Assembly (NCBI GenBank): GCA_937907525.1
Contig: CALCIB010000344.1
Coordinates: 1-20,561, forward strand
Source: an uncultured Planctomycetales bacterium
Lineage (GTDB): Bacteria; Planctomycetota; Planctomycetia; Isosphaerales; Isosphaeraceae
Reading direction: 5' to 3'
Length of the DNA: 20,561 nt
Made by a program: the position numbers and the translations under genes. Below are positions 7,244 to 16,201 of this stretch, in pieces. Within the stretch, counting starts at the first letter, position 1. Every line of letters begins with the position of its first letter. The notes beneath the pieces were generated by a model, which did not search any database, was not told where the DNA came from, and worked only from the letters and a program-made list of their open reading frames with translations.

Positions 7244-8116
7244 TTGCTGCTGAGCATGACCGGGTTCGGCGACGCCCGGACCCAGGATCCCGACGCCGGC
7301 CTGACGATCTCGGCCGAGATCCGCGCGGTCAACAACCGCAACCTCAAGATCACGACCCGAATCAACGACCCCTACGGCCGCCTGGAACCGGAACTGGAGC
7401 GCCTGGTCCGCGACCGCGTCCGCCGCGGCACCGTCCAGGTCTCCGTCCGCGTCGAGCGCCCGCGCAAGCCCGAGGACTACCGCCTCAACAAGACGGCCCT
7501 CGACGGCTACCGCGCCCGAATCGCGGAACTCGGCGGCGTCGTCGACTTCGCCGCGCTTATGACCCTCCCCGGCGTGGTCGAGGAACTGTCCACCGCCGCG
7601 CCCGACCTTGAGCGCGACTGGCCGATCGTCGCCAGGGTCGCCGCCGAGGCTTTGGAGACGTTCGAGGCCGACCGCGCCCGCGAAGGCGCGGCCATGGCCG
7701 CGGAGTTGGCGGGGCTCGGCCGCGCGATCCGAGAGACGGTCGGCCTGATCGCCGACCGCGTTCCCCATCTGGTCCAGGAACACCAGAAGCGACTCGTCGA
7801 GCGCGTCCAGACGCTGGTTCGCGAACACGGCGTGACCGTCGAGCCCAAGGACGTGATCCGAGAGATCGCGATCCTCGCCGATCGCGGCGACGTCTCCGAG
7901 GAGCTCGTCCGGCTCCGGGCCCACCTGGACCAGTACGAGGAGATCCTGGGCGCCTCGGAGAGCAGCGGGCGGAAGCTCGAATTCGTGGTCCAGGAGATGG
8001 GCCGCGAGACCAACACCATCGGCTCGAAGTCGCTCGACGTCGAGATCAGCCGCCGCGTCGTGGACGTCAAGGGGGCCCTGGAGCGGATCCGCGAGCTGGT
8101 CCAGAACGTCGAATGA
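7244..8116 (+). CDS. yicC: YicC-family endoribonuclease
   Basis: A 290-residue member of the YicC/YloC family, shown in E. coli and Bacillus to be an RNA endonuclease. It shows the N-terminal SMTGFG motif, the following EIRAVNNRNLKI segment, and the C-terminal DUF1732 block with GRKLEFVVQEMGRETNTIGSK. Conserved acidic residues, including REIAILADRGDVSEELVRL, match the family. The start is probably TTG 7244 (giving MLLSMTGFG), with AAGAGG 7 nt upstream, because relatives begin a few residues before SMT. An ATG at 7256 is the alternative. Its stop overlaps the gmk start (ATGA). Association with gmk and rpoZ is a widespread bacterial gene order. Confidence 0.93.
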   Translation: MLLSMTGFGDARTQDPDAGLTISAEIRAVNNRNLKITTRINDPYGRLEPELERLVRDRVRRGTVQVSVRVERPRKPEDYRLNKTALDGYRARIAELGGVVDFAALMTLPGVVEELSTAAPDLERDWPIVARVAAEALETFEADRAREGAAMAAELAGLGRAIRETVGLIADRVPHLVQEHQKRLVERVQTLVREHGVTVEPKDVIREIAILADRGDVSEELVRLRAHLDQYEEILGASESSGRKLEFVVQEMGRETNTIGSKSLDVEISRRVVDVKGALERIRELVQNVE

Positions 8117-8742
8117 GCGCGAACTCGAGGGAGGCCGTCGTGGACGCCGAGACCGACTGGTCGACCCTGCCGGGGCGGCTCGTGGTCCTCTCCGGGGCCT
8201 CGGGCGTCGGCAAGAGCACCCTGGTCCATCGCCTGATCGACCGCGCCGGCGGCAAGGTCCGACGGTCGATCTCCGCGACCACCCGCGCGCCCCGCGAGGG
8301 GGAGACGCCCGGCGTCGACTACGACTTCGTCACCGCCGAGGTCTTCGAAGCCCTGCGGGGCGACCTGCTGGAATCGGCCGAGGTCCACGGCGCGCGCTAC
8401 GGCACGCCCGCCGGCCCGGTTCGCGAGGCCCTGGCCGCGGGGCTCTGCGTGATCCTGGTCATCGACGTCCAGGGGGGCCTGCAAGTCCGCCGCAAGGTCC
8501 CCAACGCCTTGCTCGTGTTCGTCCAGGCGCCCTCGCTGGAGGCGCTCGAACGACGTCTCCGCGAGCGCGGGACCGACGACGACGCCGCCATCGCCCGCCG
8601 GCTGGCCAACGCCCGCCGCGAGATCGAAGCCTCCAAAGGCTACGACGTCCAGCTCGTGAACGACGATTTGGAGGCCTGCGTCGCGGCCCTGATCGCGACG
8701 CTCGCCGAACACCAGTGTACAGGGGGCAGCGACCGTGATTGA
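8113..8742 (+). CDS. gmk: Guanylate kinase
   Basis: Phosphorylates GMP (and dGMP) with ATP to GDP, feeding GTP and (p)ppGpp pools. At 209 residues it is of normal length. The P-loop is GASGVGKS (28-35). The GMP-binding RRSISATTRAPREGE and GVDYDFV segments and LLESAEVHGARYGTP are intact, and the VIDVQGGLQVRRK core follows. The first 20 residues are a short non-conserved extension. The ATG overlaps the yicC stop by 4 bp, and the gene itself overlaps rpoZ by 8 bp, so expression of the three is probably translationally linked. Confidence 0.96.
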   Translation: MSANSREAVVDAETDWSTLPGRLVVLSGASGVGKSTLVHRLIDRAGGKVRRSISATTRAPREGETPGVDYDFVTAEVFEALRGDLLESAEVHGARYGTPAGPVREALAAGLCVILVIDVQGGLQVRRKVPNALLVFVQAPSLEALERRLRERGTDDDAAIARRLANARREIEASKGYDVQLVNDDLEACVAALIATLAEHQCTGGSDRD

Positions 8743-9004
8743 AGAGTTGAAGGAAGAAGAGATCGTCAACAAGGTCGGCGGCCGGTTCAAGCTCTCCACC
8801 CTGATCCAGAAGCGGATGATCGCGCTGAACCAGGGCGCCCGCCCGCTGATCGACGGCCGCGGCCTCGATAAGATGTCGATGGTGATCCAGGAGATCATGC
8901 AGGACAAGATCTACCTGGACATGACCGACAAGCTCCAAATCAACGAGACGTCCGAGGAGTACGTCGAGGGCGAGACGGTCGATCTTACCCAGCCGTCGGA
9001 TTAA
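8735..9004 (+). CDS. rpoZ: RNA polymerase subunit omega
   Basis: An 89-residue omega subunit that assists assembly of beta-prime into RNA polymerase. The N-terminal half carries the family core: EEIVNKVGGRFKLSTLIQKR, then ALNQGARPLID. The rest is acidic. It starts at GTG 8735 inside the end of gmk, with AGGGGGCAG upstream serving as ribosome site within gmk. The order gmk-rpoZ is conserved across many phyla and supports the call despite the divergent C-terminus. The next gene, ftsK, starts 166 bp further on. Confidence 0.93.
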   Translation: MIEELKEEEIVNKVGGRFKLSTLIQKRMIALNQGARPLIDGRGLDKMSMVIQEIMQDKIYLDMTDKLQINETSEEYVEGETVDLTQPSD

Positions 9005-9170
9005 GCGCCCCCCGCGCCCCAAGGGGTCGGCCCGGGGATGGAACCGCCGAAGCCCGAGCGGCCCGACGGTCGATGACGGGGGAAGCCGACTCCGTAATCG
9101 ACCAGGCGCGGCCTCGCGCCCGTCGGCCGCGCCGCGGCGGCCGTGGGGACGAGGGCGTTCGGGGGGATCC

Positions 9171-11495
9171 ATGCTCTTGCGACAGCGACTGTTCCGATCG
9201 GCCCCCGGTCTCGCCTTCCTGGTCGTCAACCTCTTCCTGGGCCTCAGCTTCTCGGGCTACGACCCCGGCGACGCGCTCCGCGTCGGTTCGGCGGCGGAGG
9301 ACTCCGGAATCGCCGTCGTCTCCAACCCTTGCGGCCCGGTCGGCGCCCGCCTGGCCGAGTTCGGGCAACAGACGTTCGGCTGGGCGTCGTGGCTGGTCCT
9401 GGCGGCGCTCGCGGCCCTCAACCTCCTGGTCGTCCGCGGCCGACGTCCCGCCGATCGGCTCGGCCCGGCGGTCGGCTTCCTGCTGGTCCTCACCGTCGCC
9501 GCCGCCCTGATCGACAAGTTCGGCCCTGGAATCCGCCCCAGCCCGCCGGTGGGCCCCGGCGGCTACGCCGGCGCGCTGACCGCCTGCGCGCTGGAGGGGT
9601 ACTTCGGGCTCGCCGGGATGCTTTTGATCCTGGCCGCGGCCGCGGTCCTCGGCGCCGCCTTGTGCCAGGAGGCGTTGGTCGCGCTTCCCTTGCGCGAGCT
9701 TTCGGCCATGCTGCCCGGATCGTTCCAGCGCGACCGGGCCTCCGCCCCGCCGCCCGCCGCGGGGGAACTGGCCCAGTGGCGGCACGAGGCCCCTGCGCTG
9801 ACCGACGGGACCGCGCCTCGCGCCGCCCTGGCGCGCGTGACCGAGGTCGGGCCGCGGCCGGGACCGCTGGTGCAGCGCGGGCCGCAACCGACGACCGCCG
9901 CGCGCGGGTCGCAACCGCCGGCCGTGGCGCGGTCGTCCCAGCCGGTGCCGATGATCGACCCGGCGTCGCCGTTCCAGCTTCCGCCGTTCGAGCTTTTGGA
10001 GCCCCCCTCCGCCAACCCCGTGCGGGAGAACGAGACCCAGATCCACGCCCGCGCGATGCTGCTGGAGCGGACGCTCCTGGACTTCGGCTATCAGGTCCGC
10101 GTGGTCCAGATCGACACCGGGCCGGTCATCACCCAGTTCGAGATCGAGCTTGAGGCCGGGCTGCGGGTCTCTCGGATCGCCGGGCTCTCCGACGACCTGG
10201 CGATCGCGCTGGCGGTGCCGACGGTGCGGATCGTCGCGCCGATCCCCGGCAAGAGCACCGTGGGCATCGAGGTCCCCAACGAGCGCCGGACCACCGTCCA
10301 CATCAGCGAGGTCATCGCCGACACCGAGACGTCGCGGGCGAAGTGCCGCATCCCCCTGTTTTTGGGCAAGGACGTCAAGGGGGCGCCGATGGTCTTCGAC
10401 ATGGCCGACATGCCCCACCTCCTGATCGCCGGCCGGACCGGGACCGGCAAGTCGGTCTGCCTCAACGCCATGATCACCTCGATCCTCATGACCCGCTCCC
10501 CCGCCGAGGTCAAGATGATCATGATCGACCCCAAGATGGTGGAACTCTCACAGTTCAAGAAGATCCCCCATCTGATGACGCCCGTCGTCACCGACATGAA
10601 CAAGGCCGAATCGATCCTGTCGTGGGCGTGCGACAAGATGGACGAGCGCTACGGCTACATGGCCAGGGCCGGCGTGCGGCACATCTCGCTGTACAACCAA
10701 CTGGGGGCCGACGAGATCATGCGCCGGCTGGCCCCGGAGACCGACGAGGAGGCGAAGGGGATCCCGACCTACATGCCGTACATCGTCATCGTGGCCGACG
10801 AGATGGCCGACCTGATGATGACCGCCGGCAAGGAGGTCGAGCAGCACATCGTCCGCCTGGCGCAGAAGTCGCGGGCCGTCGGCATGCACCTGATCCTGGC
10901 GACCCAGCGGCCGACCGTCGACGTCATCACCGGCCTCATCAAGGGGAACATGCCCGCGCGGATCGCCTTCCAGGTGACCAGCCGCAACGATTCCCGCGTG
11001 GTCCTCGACGAGATGGGCGCCGACAAGCTCCTGGGCAACGGCGACATGCTCTTTTTGGTCCCCGGCACCTCCCGACTCGTCCGCGCCCAGGGGACCTACG
11101 TCTCCGACGCCGAGTTGAACCGGCTGACCGACTACCTCTCGCAGTACCCGGCGGAGTACAGTCGGGAGATCATGCAGCTTAAGGCCGGCGCCGGCCCCGG
11201 CGGCAAGGAGCGCGGGGCGGCCTTGAAAGAACGCGACGAGTTGTACGAACCGGCTATTGAGATCGTCGTCCGCGAGGGCCGCGGCTCGTGCTCGCTGTTG
11301 CAGCGGGCGCTGGGGATCGGCTACGGCCGGGCGTCGCGACTGATCGACTTCATGGCCGAGGACGGCATCGTCGGCGAGTTCAAGAGCGGCTCGGCCCGCG
11401 AGGTCCTCTTCACCTGGGACGAATGGGAGGCGCTCAAAAGCGGCGGCGACTCCGGAGACGCCGCCCCCGGCGGCTCCGACGAGGCCGCCGCCTGA
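9171..11495 (+). CDS. ftsK: DNA translocase FtsK/SpoIIIE
   Basis: A membrane-anchored ATP-driven pump that moves chromosomal DNA through the division site and helps dimer resolution. It is 774 residues long. The N-terminus has about four membrane helices (roughly 10-28, 62-87, 98-112, 138-165). A Pro/Ala-rich linker (about 180-290) contains the short repeat GSQPP/SSQP. The alpha domain follows, then the beta motor with Walker A GRTGTGKS (about 421-428; the usual form is GATGSGKS), Walker B VIVADEMADLMM (about 537-548) and LATQRPTVDVITGLIK. The C-terminal gamma winged helix (about 690-755, IGYGRASRLIDFM) reads polarity sequences in homologues. ATG 9171 has GGGGGAT just upstream, and a 7-bp GC hairpin (9124-9143) lies in the leader. 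In planctomycetes, most of which lack FtsZ, it cannot join a classical Z-ring. Confidence 0.96.
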   Translation: MLLRQRLFRSAPGLAFLVVNLFLGLSFSGYDPGDALRVGSAAEDSGIAVVSNPCGPVGARLAEFGQQTFGWASWLVLAALAALNLLVVRGRRPADRLGPAVGFLLVLTVAAALIDKFGPGIRPSPPVGPGGYAGALTACALEGYFGLAGMLLILAAAAVLGAALCQEALVALPLRELSAMLPGSFQRDRASAPPPAAGELAQWRHEAPALTDGTAPRAALARVTEVGPRPGPLVQRGPQPTTAARGSQPPAVARSSQPVPMIDPASPFQLPPFELLEPPSANPVRENETQIHARAMLLERTLLDFGYQVRVVQIDTGPVITQFEIELEAGLRVSRIAGLSDDLAIALAVPTVRIVAPIPGKSTVGIEVPNERRTTVHISEVIADTETSRAKCRIPLFLGKDVKGAPMVFDMADMPHLLIAGRTGTGKSVCLNAMITSILMTRSPAEVKMIMIDPKMVELSQFKKIPHLMTPVVTDMNKAESILSWACDKMDERYGYMARAGVRHISLYNQLGADEIMRRLAPETDEEAKGIPTYMPYIVIVADEMADLMMTAGKEVEQHIVRLAQKSRAVGMHLILATQRPTVDVITGLIKGNMPARIAFQVTSRNDSRVVLDEMGADKLLGNGDMLFLVPGTSRLVRAQGTYVSDAELNRLTDYLSQYPAEYSREIMQLKAGAGPGGKERGAALKERDELYEPAIEIVVREGRGSCSLLQRALGIGYGRASRLIDFMAEDGIVGEFKSGSAREVLFTWDEWEALKSGGDSGDAAPGGSDEAAA

Positions 11496-11509
11496 GCGAC
11501 GTTTCCACC

Positions 11510-12046
11510 ATGATCAAAGCGGCGTTCGGGGTCTGGGTCCTGACCGAAGTCGTCCTGGTCGCGACCGTGGCGGCGACGTACTCGATGTTGCCGGACCCCG
11601 TGGCCACCCACTTCGGGGCCAACGGCCAGGCCGACGACTGGCGGCCGCGATCCGACTACGCGGCCTATCTGATCACGGCCTCCGCGATGGTCTCGGCCAT
11701 GTGCGCGGGGCCGCTCTACCTGGCCCGCAAACTGCCGGACTCGATGATCAACGTCCCGAACCGGGACTACTGGCTCGCGCTCGAGCGCCGGGGCGAGGCT
11801 TATGACCGACTCTTCGCCCTCGGCCTGGCGATCGGGGCGGCGACGACGGGGTTGTTCGTCGCCATCCACCTGCTGACGGTTCGCGCCAACCGCGCGCGCC
11901 CGCCTCGGGTGGCGACGGGCGAGGCGGTCGTCTTGATCGCGGCGTTCCTGGCGGTGCTGGCGGGCGTGGTCCTGGGCTTCAGCGGTCGGGCGTGGAAAGT
12001 CGACGCGACCGACTCAGAGCGGAGGCGGCGGGATCGGCGGGAGTGA
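11510..12046 (+). CDS. DUF1648-domain membrane protein
   Basis: A 178-residue membrane protein. Four predicted helices lie at about 4-24, 51-71, 101-123 and 137-158. Between the first two is the DUF1648 signature LPDPVATHFGANGQADDW (27-44), and NVPNRDYWL (81-89) also fits that family. The C-terminus is charged (SERRRRDRRE). DUF1648 proteins are found with regulators of membrane or lantibiotic immunity functions (SdpI-like) in Firmicutes, but no role is known here. The ATG at 11510 follows the ftsK stop by 14 bp without a clear ribosome site, so it is likely cotranscribed with ftsK. Its last 33 bp overlap the 3' end of the convergent secreted-protein gene. Confidence 0.85.
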   Translation: MIKAAFGVWVLTEVVLVATVAATYSMLPDPVATHFGANGQADDWRPRSDYAAYLITASAMVSAMCAGPLYLARKLPDSMINVPNRDYWLALERRGEAYDRLFALGLAIGAATTGLFVAIHLLTVRANRARPPRVATGEAVVLIAAFLAVLAGVVLGFSGRAWKVDATDSERRRRDRRE

Positions 12047-12469
12047 GGAGCGTCGCGAGGAGGTCGCGGTGAAGTCCTTCAGGGCCGGCCTCGGCGCGGG
12101 GGCGTACTTCGCCCAGGGGGCCGGGCGACCATGCGCGGCTGACGCGCGGCTTCCGGTCGGGGCGTGGGACAAGCGGCTCTTGGGGTCGCGGAGCTTGTAG
12201 AACGACGGGGGAGCGTGGCCCGACATGTCGATTCGACCGCTCGCGTCCACCGCCGGATTGAAGTGGAGGGTCGAGGCCGGGCCGGACATGTAGCTCTTGG
12301 AGCTCCGCGCGGCGGAATATCGCTTGGCCCTTGAGAGTTGCTCCTTGCCTTCCTTCGCATAAGTGTCCGCCAGGTTGCCAGCCATGCCGCCATACTGCTG
12401 GGCCGCGACGGGACGGGTAACGAGTAAGGCGAACAACGCGAAACCGACCAGCGCGATCGTACGTCTCAT
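12014..12469 (-). CDS. Small secreted protein, function unknown
   Basis: A 151-residue protein with a clear Sec signal peptide: MRRT, a hydrophobic core (5-17) and a likely cut after VAA (21-23), leaving QQYGG at the mature N-terminus. The mature chain has a short helical Lys/Glu segment (about 32-45, DTYAKEGKEQLSRAK), a Ser/His/Pro-rich middle (STLHFNP, GHAPPSFYK) and a Pro/Ser/Arg-rich C-terminus ending in PPIPPPPL. I know no family for it. The ATG at 12469 sits right at the signal peptide. Longer in-frame starts would place about 33 non-signal residues in front. It is separated from hemC by 116 bp with its own promoter candidate. Its C-terminal codons overlap the DUF1648 gene by 33 bp tail to tail. 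Confidence 0.75.
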   Translation of the reverse strand: MRRTIALVGFALFALLVTRPVAAQQYGGMAGNLADTYAKEGKEQLSRAKRYSAARSSKSYMSGPASTLHFNPAVDASGRIDMSGHAPPSFYKLRDPKSRLSHAPTGSRASAAHGRPAPWAKYAPAPRPALKDFTATSSRRSSLPPIPPPPL

Positions 12470-12539
12470 GATGATTGGCGTCTCGTAAAAAGGACCAAGC
12501 ATCGATGGCGGTCGTCGCCGACCACCTTGGATTTCACTC

Positions 12540-12568
12540 ATTGTCCACGTCGGCGATGTTGATTTCAA
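12540..12568 (-). promoter_or_regulatory. Candidate promoter for the secreted-protein gene
   Basis: On the minus strand: TTGAAA (12568-12563), a 17-bp spacer, then GACAAT (12545-12540). The -35 matches five of six consensus positions and the -10 four of six. The leader would be about 65 nt. This is one of the better promoter matches in the window and implies that the gene is not simply the last cistron of the hemC operon. Confidence 0.5.
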
Positions 12569-12585
12569 GGACGATGACGTCGATT

Positions 12586-13536
12586 TTAAGAACGGCCGGC
12601 CCGGAAGGCGTCGAGGATCGCCACGGCCCCGCCGTCGCGGAGGGCCTCGGCGACGCGGCGGCCGAGACCGTCGGGGTCGGCGGGATCTCCGACCGAAGCG
12701 GCCGAAACGACCTCGCGACCGTCGGACTGGAGGACGGAGGCGTCCAGCAGAAGCCGGCCGTCCCCGCCGATCCGTCCCCAGGCGGCCAGCGGGACCATGC
12801 AGCCCCCCTCAAGCTCCGCCAGGACGCGACGCTCGGCGACGACCGCGGCGCGGGTGGCGGGATCGTCCAGCAGGGCCAAAAGGGCGCGCGTCGGCTCGTC
12901 GTCGGCCCGGCACTCGATCCCGAGCGCGCCCTGGCCGACCGCCGGCAGGAACGTCGGCGGTTCGAGGCGTTCCGTGACGTGGCCGCTCAGCCCCAGGCGA
13001 TGCAGTCCGGCCCAGGCCAGGACCACGGCGTCGAGCTTGCCGTCCAGGGCCAGGTTCAACCGGGTCTCCACGTTGCCGCGCACGGTCGAGACCTCCAAAT
13101 CGGGCCGGGCGCGCAGCAGTTGCGCCCGCCGCCGCAGCGAGCCGGTTCCGACCTTCGCCCCGGCCGGCAACGACTCCAAGCGGCGATGTTCCGGCGCGAT
13201 CAGGGCGTCGGCGACGTCCTCCCGCTCCGGCGTCGCTCCTAGTACGAGCCCCTCCGGCCCTTGTGTCGGCAGGTCCTTGAGGCTGTGGACGGCGACGTCG
13301 ACCGCGCCGTCGGCGAGCGCCCGTTGGATCTCCTTGGTGAACAGCCCGGTCCCGCCGATCGCCGCCAGCGGCGAGTTGCGGTCGCGGTCGCCGCGGGTCT
13401 TGATCTCCACGAGGACGACGTCCAGTCCGGGAGAGCGCTCGCGGAGGGCGGAGGCGACCCACTCGGCCTGCCAGCGGGCCAGATGGCTACCGCGGGTTCC
13501 GATCCGGATCGAACGCGGGAAGGCGGGGTGCGACAT
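12586..13536 (-). CDS. hemC: Hydroxymethylbilane synthase (porphobilinogen deaminase)
   Basis: Polymerises four porphobilinogens into hydroxymethylbilane in tetrapyrrole (haem) synthesis, in the cytoplasm. It is 316 residues long, a normal size. Motifs seen are RIGTRGSHLA (11-20), EIKTRGD (44-50), VAVHSLKDLP (81-90) with the catalytic Asp88, GTGSLRRRAQL (130-140), VRGNVETRL and DAVVLAWAGLHRLG. The dipyrromethane cofactor attaches to C246 in ELEGGCMVPLA. The start ATG at 13536 lies 19 bp after the comF stop; no strong Shine-Dalgarno is visible, so translation may depend on coupling. The third motif usually reads GTSSLRR, so Gly replaces the first Ser here. No other haem gene is in the window. 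Confidence 0.96.
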   Translation of the reverse strand: MSHPAFPRSIRIGTRGSHLARWQAEWVASALRERSPGLDVVLVEIKTRGDRDRNSPLAAIGGTGLFTKEIQRALADGAVDVAVHSLKDLPTQGPEGLVLGATPEREDVADALIAPEHRRLESLPAGAKVGTGSLRRRAQLLRARPDLEVSTVRGNVETRLNLALDGKLDAVVLAWAGLHRLGLSGHVTERLEPPTFLPAVGQGALGIECRADDEPTRALLALLDDPATRAAVVAERRVLAELEGGCMVPLAAWGRIGGDGRLLLDASVLQSDGREVVSAASVGDPADPDGLGRRVAEALRDGGAVAILDAFRAGRS

Positions 13537-13555
13537 GACGGGGCTGGGACCTCGG

Positions 13556-14308
13556 CTACTCTTCGCGGGAGACGACGACGGCCACGACCCGACTCGCCCC
13601 GGCCCGCTTCAGGGCGCGGGCGGCCGAGCCCAGGGTGGCGCCGGTGGTCAGCACGTCGTCGATTAGAAGGACCGTCCGACCCTTCAGCGCGGCCCCGCGA
13701 CGCGCGGCGAACGCGCCCCGCATCACGGCGTCGCGGTCTTGTCGGGTCCGGCCGACCAGGTGGGGGGTGTACTTGACCCGTCGCAAGGCGTCGCGGCGCT
13801 CCAGCCGCAAGGCGACGGCCAGGGCGCGGGCCAGGGCGTCGGTTTGATTGTAACGTCGGCGCAGTCGTCGGAACCAGTGCTGCGGGACGGGCGTCACCAG
13901 GGCGTCGGCCGGGACGGCCTGGAAGTCCTCGCGGCGGGCCTCCGCCTGGAGCGTGGCCAGCGCCGGCGCCAGAAACGCGCCGCGCTCGTCTTTCATCGCC
14001 AGCACGAACTCGCGCCAGGGGGGGTCGTCCTTGCGGTGCGGTCCCAGGGCGACGGCCGCGTCGAAGCCCAGCGACTTGCCGCGGCACTCGGAGCAGCCGC
14101 CGTTGAGATCGGCGTAAGGTCCCACGGGCAGGGCGCATCGCGGGCACGACGCGCCCCGGTACGCGGCGGCCTCCGCCAGAAGTTCGCCGCGGCAGGAGGC
14201 GCAGAAGGGCCCCCGGACGGCCGGGCCGGCGGCCTGACAGAGGACGCAACGCCAGGGGAAGACCAGGTCGCAGACCGCCTCGCCGACGATCCGAAGGACC
14301 GAGGCCAT
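13556..14308 (-). CDS. ComF-family phosphoribosyltransferase-like protein
   Basis: A 250-residue ComF-type protein. Its N-terminus holds four CxxC pairs (C21/C24, C36/C39, C55/C58, C72/C75), enough for two zinc sites. The C-terminus has the PRPP loop VLLIDDVLTTGATL (213-226). In naturally competent bacteria ComF acts on incoming single-stranded DNA, and it is also found in many non-competent species. No other competence gene is nearby. I chose ATG 14308 because GGAGGG (14320-14315) lies 6 nt before it. A TTG at 14312-14314 is an alternative start two codons upstream. Only two bases separate it from the sigma-factor stop, so the two are certainly cotranscribed. Confidence 0.9.
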   Translation of the reverse strand: MASVLRIVGEAVCDLVFPWRCVLCQAAGPAVRGPFCASCRGELLAEAAAYRGASCPRCALPVGPYADLNGGCSECRGKSLGFDAAVALGPHRKDDPPWREFVLAMKDERGAFLAPALATLQAEARREDFQAVPADALVTPVPQHWFRRLRRRYNQTDALARALAVALRLERRDALRRVKYTPHLVGRTRQDRDAVMRGAFAARRGAALKGRTVLLIDDVLTTGATLGSAARALKRAGASRVVAVVVSREE

Positions 14309-14310
14309 CC

Positions 14311-14961
14311 TCAACCCTCCGTCGCCCGCGGCCCGGGTCCGGGCTCGTCGACTTCCAGATACGGCTCCAACCGCTCGCGCAACTCGTTGCGGGCGCGGGC
14401 CAGCAGCGACTTCACCGCCGCCGGCGAGCGGTTCATCACCTGGCCGATCTCCTCGTAGCTCATCTCCTCGAACTTGCTTAGAAGCACGGCCATCCTCTGG
14501 TCCTCGGCCAGCGCGGCGACGGCCTCGCGGACGACCTCCGACAACTCCACCTGGCGCATCTGGGCCGACGCCGTCTTCTCGCGGCCGGGAACCGACAGGA
14601 TCGGCGAGACGGCTCGCGAGTCCTCCCCGCCGAGCGCCGCGGCCGGCTTGCGGCCCTTGTCGCGGGCGTGGTTGACGGCCAGGTTGTTGGCGATCGTGAA
14701 CAGCCAGGTCGAGAACTTGGACCGGGGCCGATACCCCTTGCGCGCCTTGTGGACCCGCAGGAACACCTCCTGGGAAAGGTCCTCCGCCTCTCCAAGATCG
14801 CCGACGACGTGGAACAACACGCCGACGAGTCGGTCCTGATACCGCGCGACCATCGCCTCGAACGCGCCCGGCACGTCGTCGCGGATCTGAAGCATCAGCC
14901 GCACGTCCGGGTCGCGAGCCTCCAGCCGGCGCTGCAGCGCGTCGAGTTCGCCTCGGCTCAC
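14311..14961 (-). CDS. ECF-type RNA polymerase sigma factor
   Basis: A 216-residue sigma-70 family protein with only regions 2 and 4. Region 2 is about 33-102 (RYQDRLVGVLF, LSQEVFLRVHKAR, SKFSTWLFTIANNLAVNHARDKG). Region 4 is about 145-196, ending in a helix-turn-helix (SYEEIGQVMNRSPAAVKSLLARARNELRERL). The linker is about 40 residues and Pro/Ser-rich. The GTG start at 14961 has AAAGGAA 7 nt upstream. No anti-sigma factor, zinc-binding ZAS domain or membrane protein adjoins it. It lies between rlmN (34 bp upstream) and comF (2 bp downstream), so its control must come from elsewhere or from the level of transcription. The subgroup cannot be set here. Confidence 0.92.
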   Translation of the reverse strand: MSRGELDALQRRLEARDPDVRLMLQIRDDVPGAFEAMVARYQDRLVGVLFHVVGDLGEAEDLSQEVFLRVHKARKGYRPRSKFSTWLFTIANNLAVNHARDKGRKPAAALGGEDSRAVSPILSVPGREKTASAQMRQVELSEVVREAVAALAEDQRMAVLLSKFEEMSYEEIGQVMNRSPAAVKSLLARARNELRERLEPYLEVDEPGPGPRATEG

Positions 14962-14995
14962 GGTCGTTCCTTTCGACGTCGAAAGACGGGCGCGG

Positions 14996-16105
<1,110 letters not shown>

Positions 16106-16146
16106 CCCGGCCGGCCCTCTGATCGCGCGATAATTCGGACGCCTTC

Positions 16147-16175
16147 ATTGTAGAAGCGCCGCGGCCGGCGGCCAA
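16147..16175 (-). promoter_or_regulatory. Promoter candidate for the rlmN-sigma-comF-hemC operon
   Basis: On the minus strand: TTGGCC (16175-16170), a 17-bp spacer, then TACAAT (16152-16147). The -10 matches five of six consensus positions and the -35 four of six. Initiation near 16140 gives a leader of about 35 nt. It lies in the 96-bp gap between the sulfatase stop and rlmN. Confidence 0.55.
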
Positions 16176-16201
16176 GCGACGAAAACGGGCTCGGAGGCGG
16201 A

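Noticed and set aside
9124..9143. 7-bp GC hairpin before ftsK as a terminator for rpoZ
   Set aside because: There is no U tract, and such short GC palindromes are expected by chance at this base composition.
8985..10418. Long open frame on the minus strand opposite ftsK
   Set aside because: It is an antisense shadow: GC-rich genes in this genome leave the opposite strand open. The translation is Arg/Gly/Asp-rich without motifs, while the plus strand is a clear FtsK.
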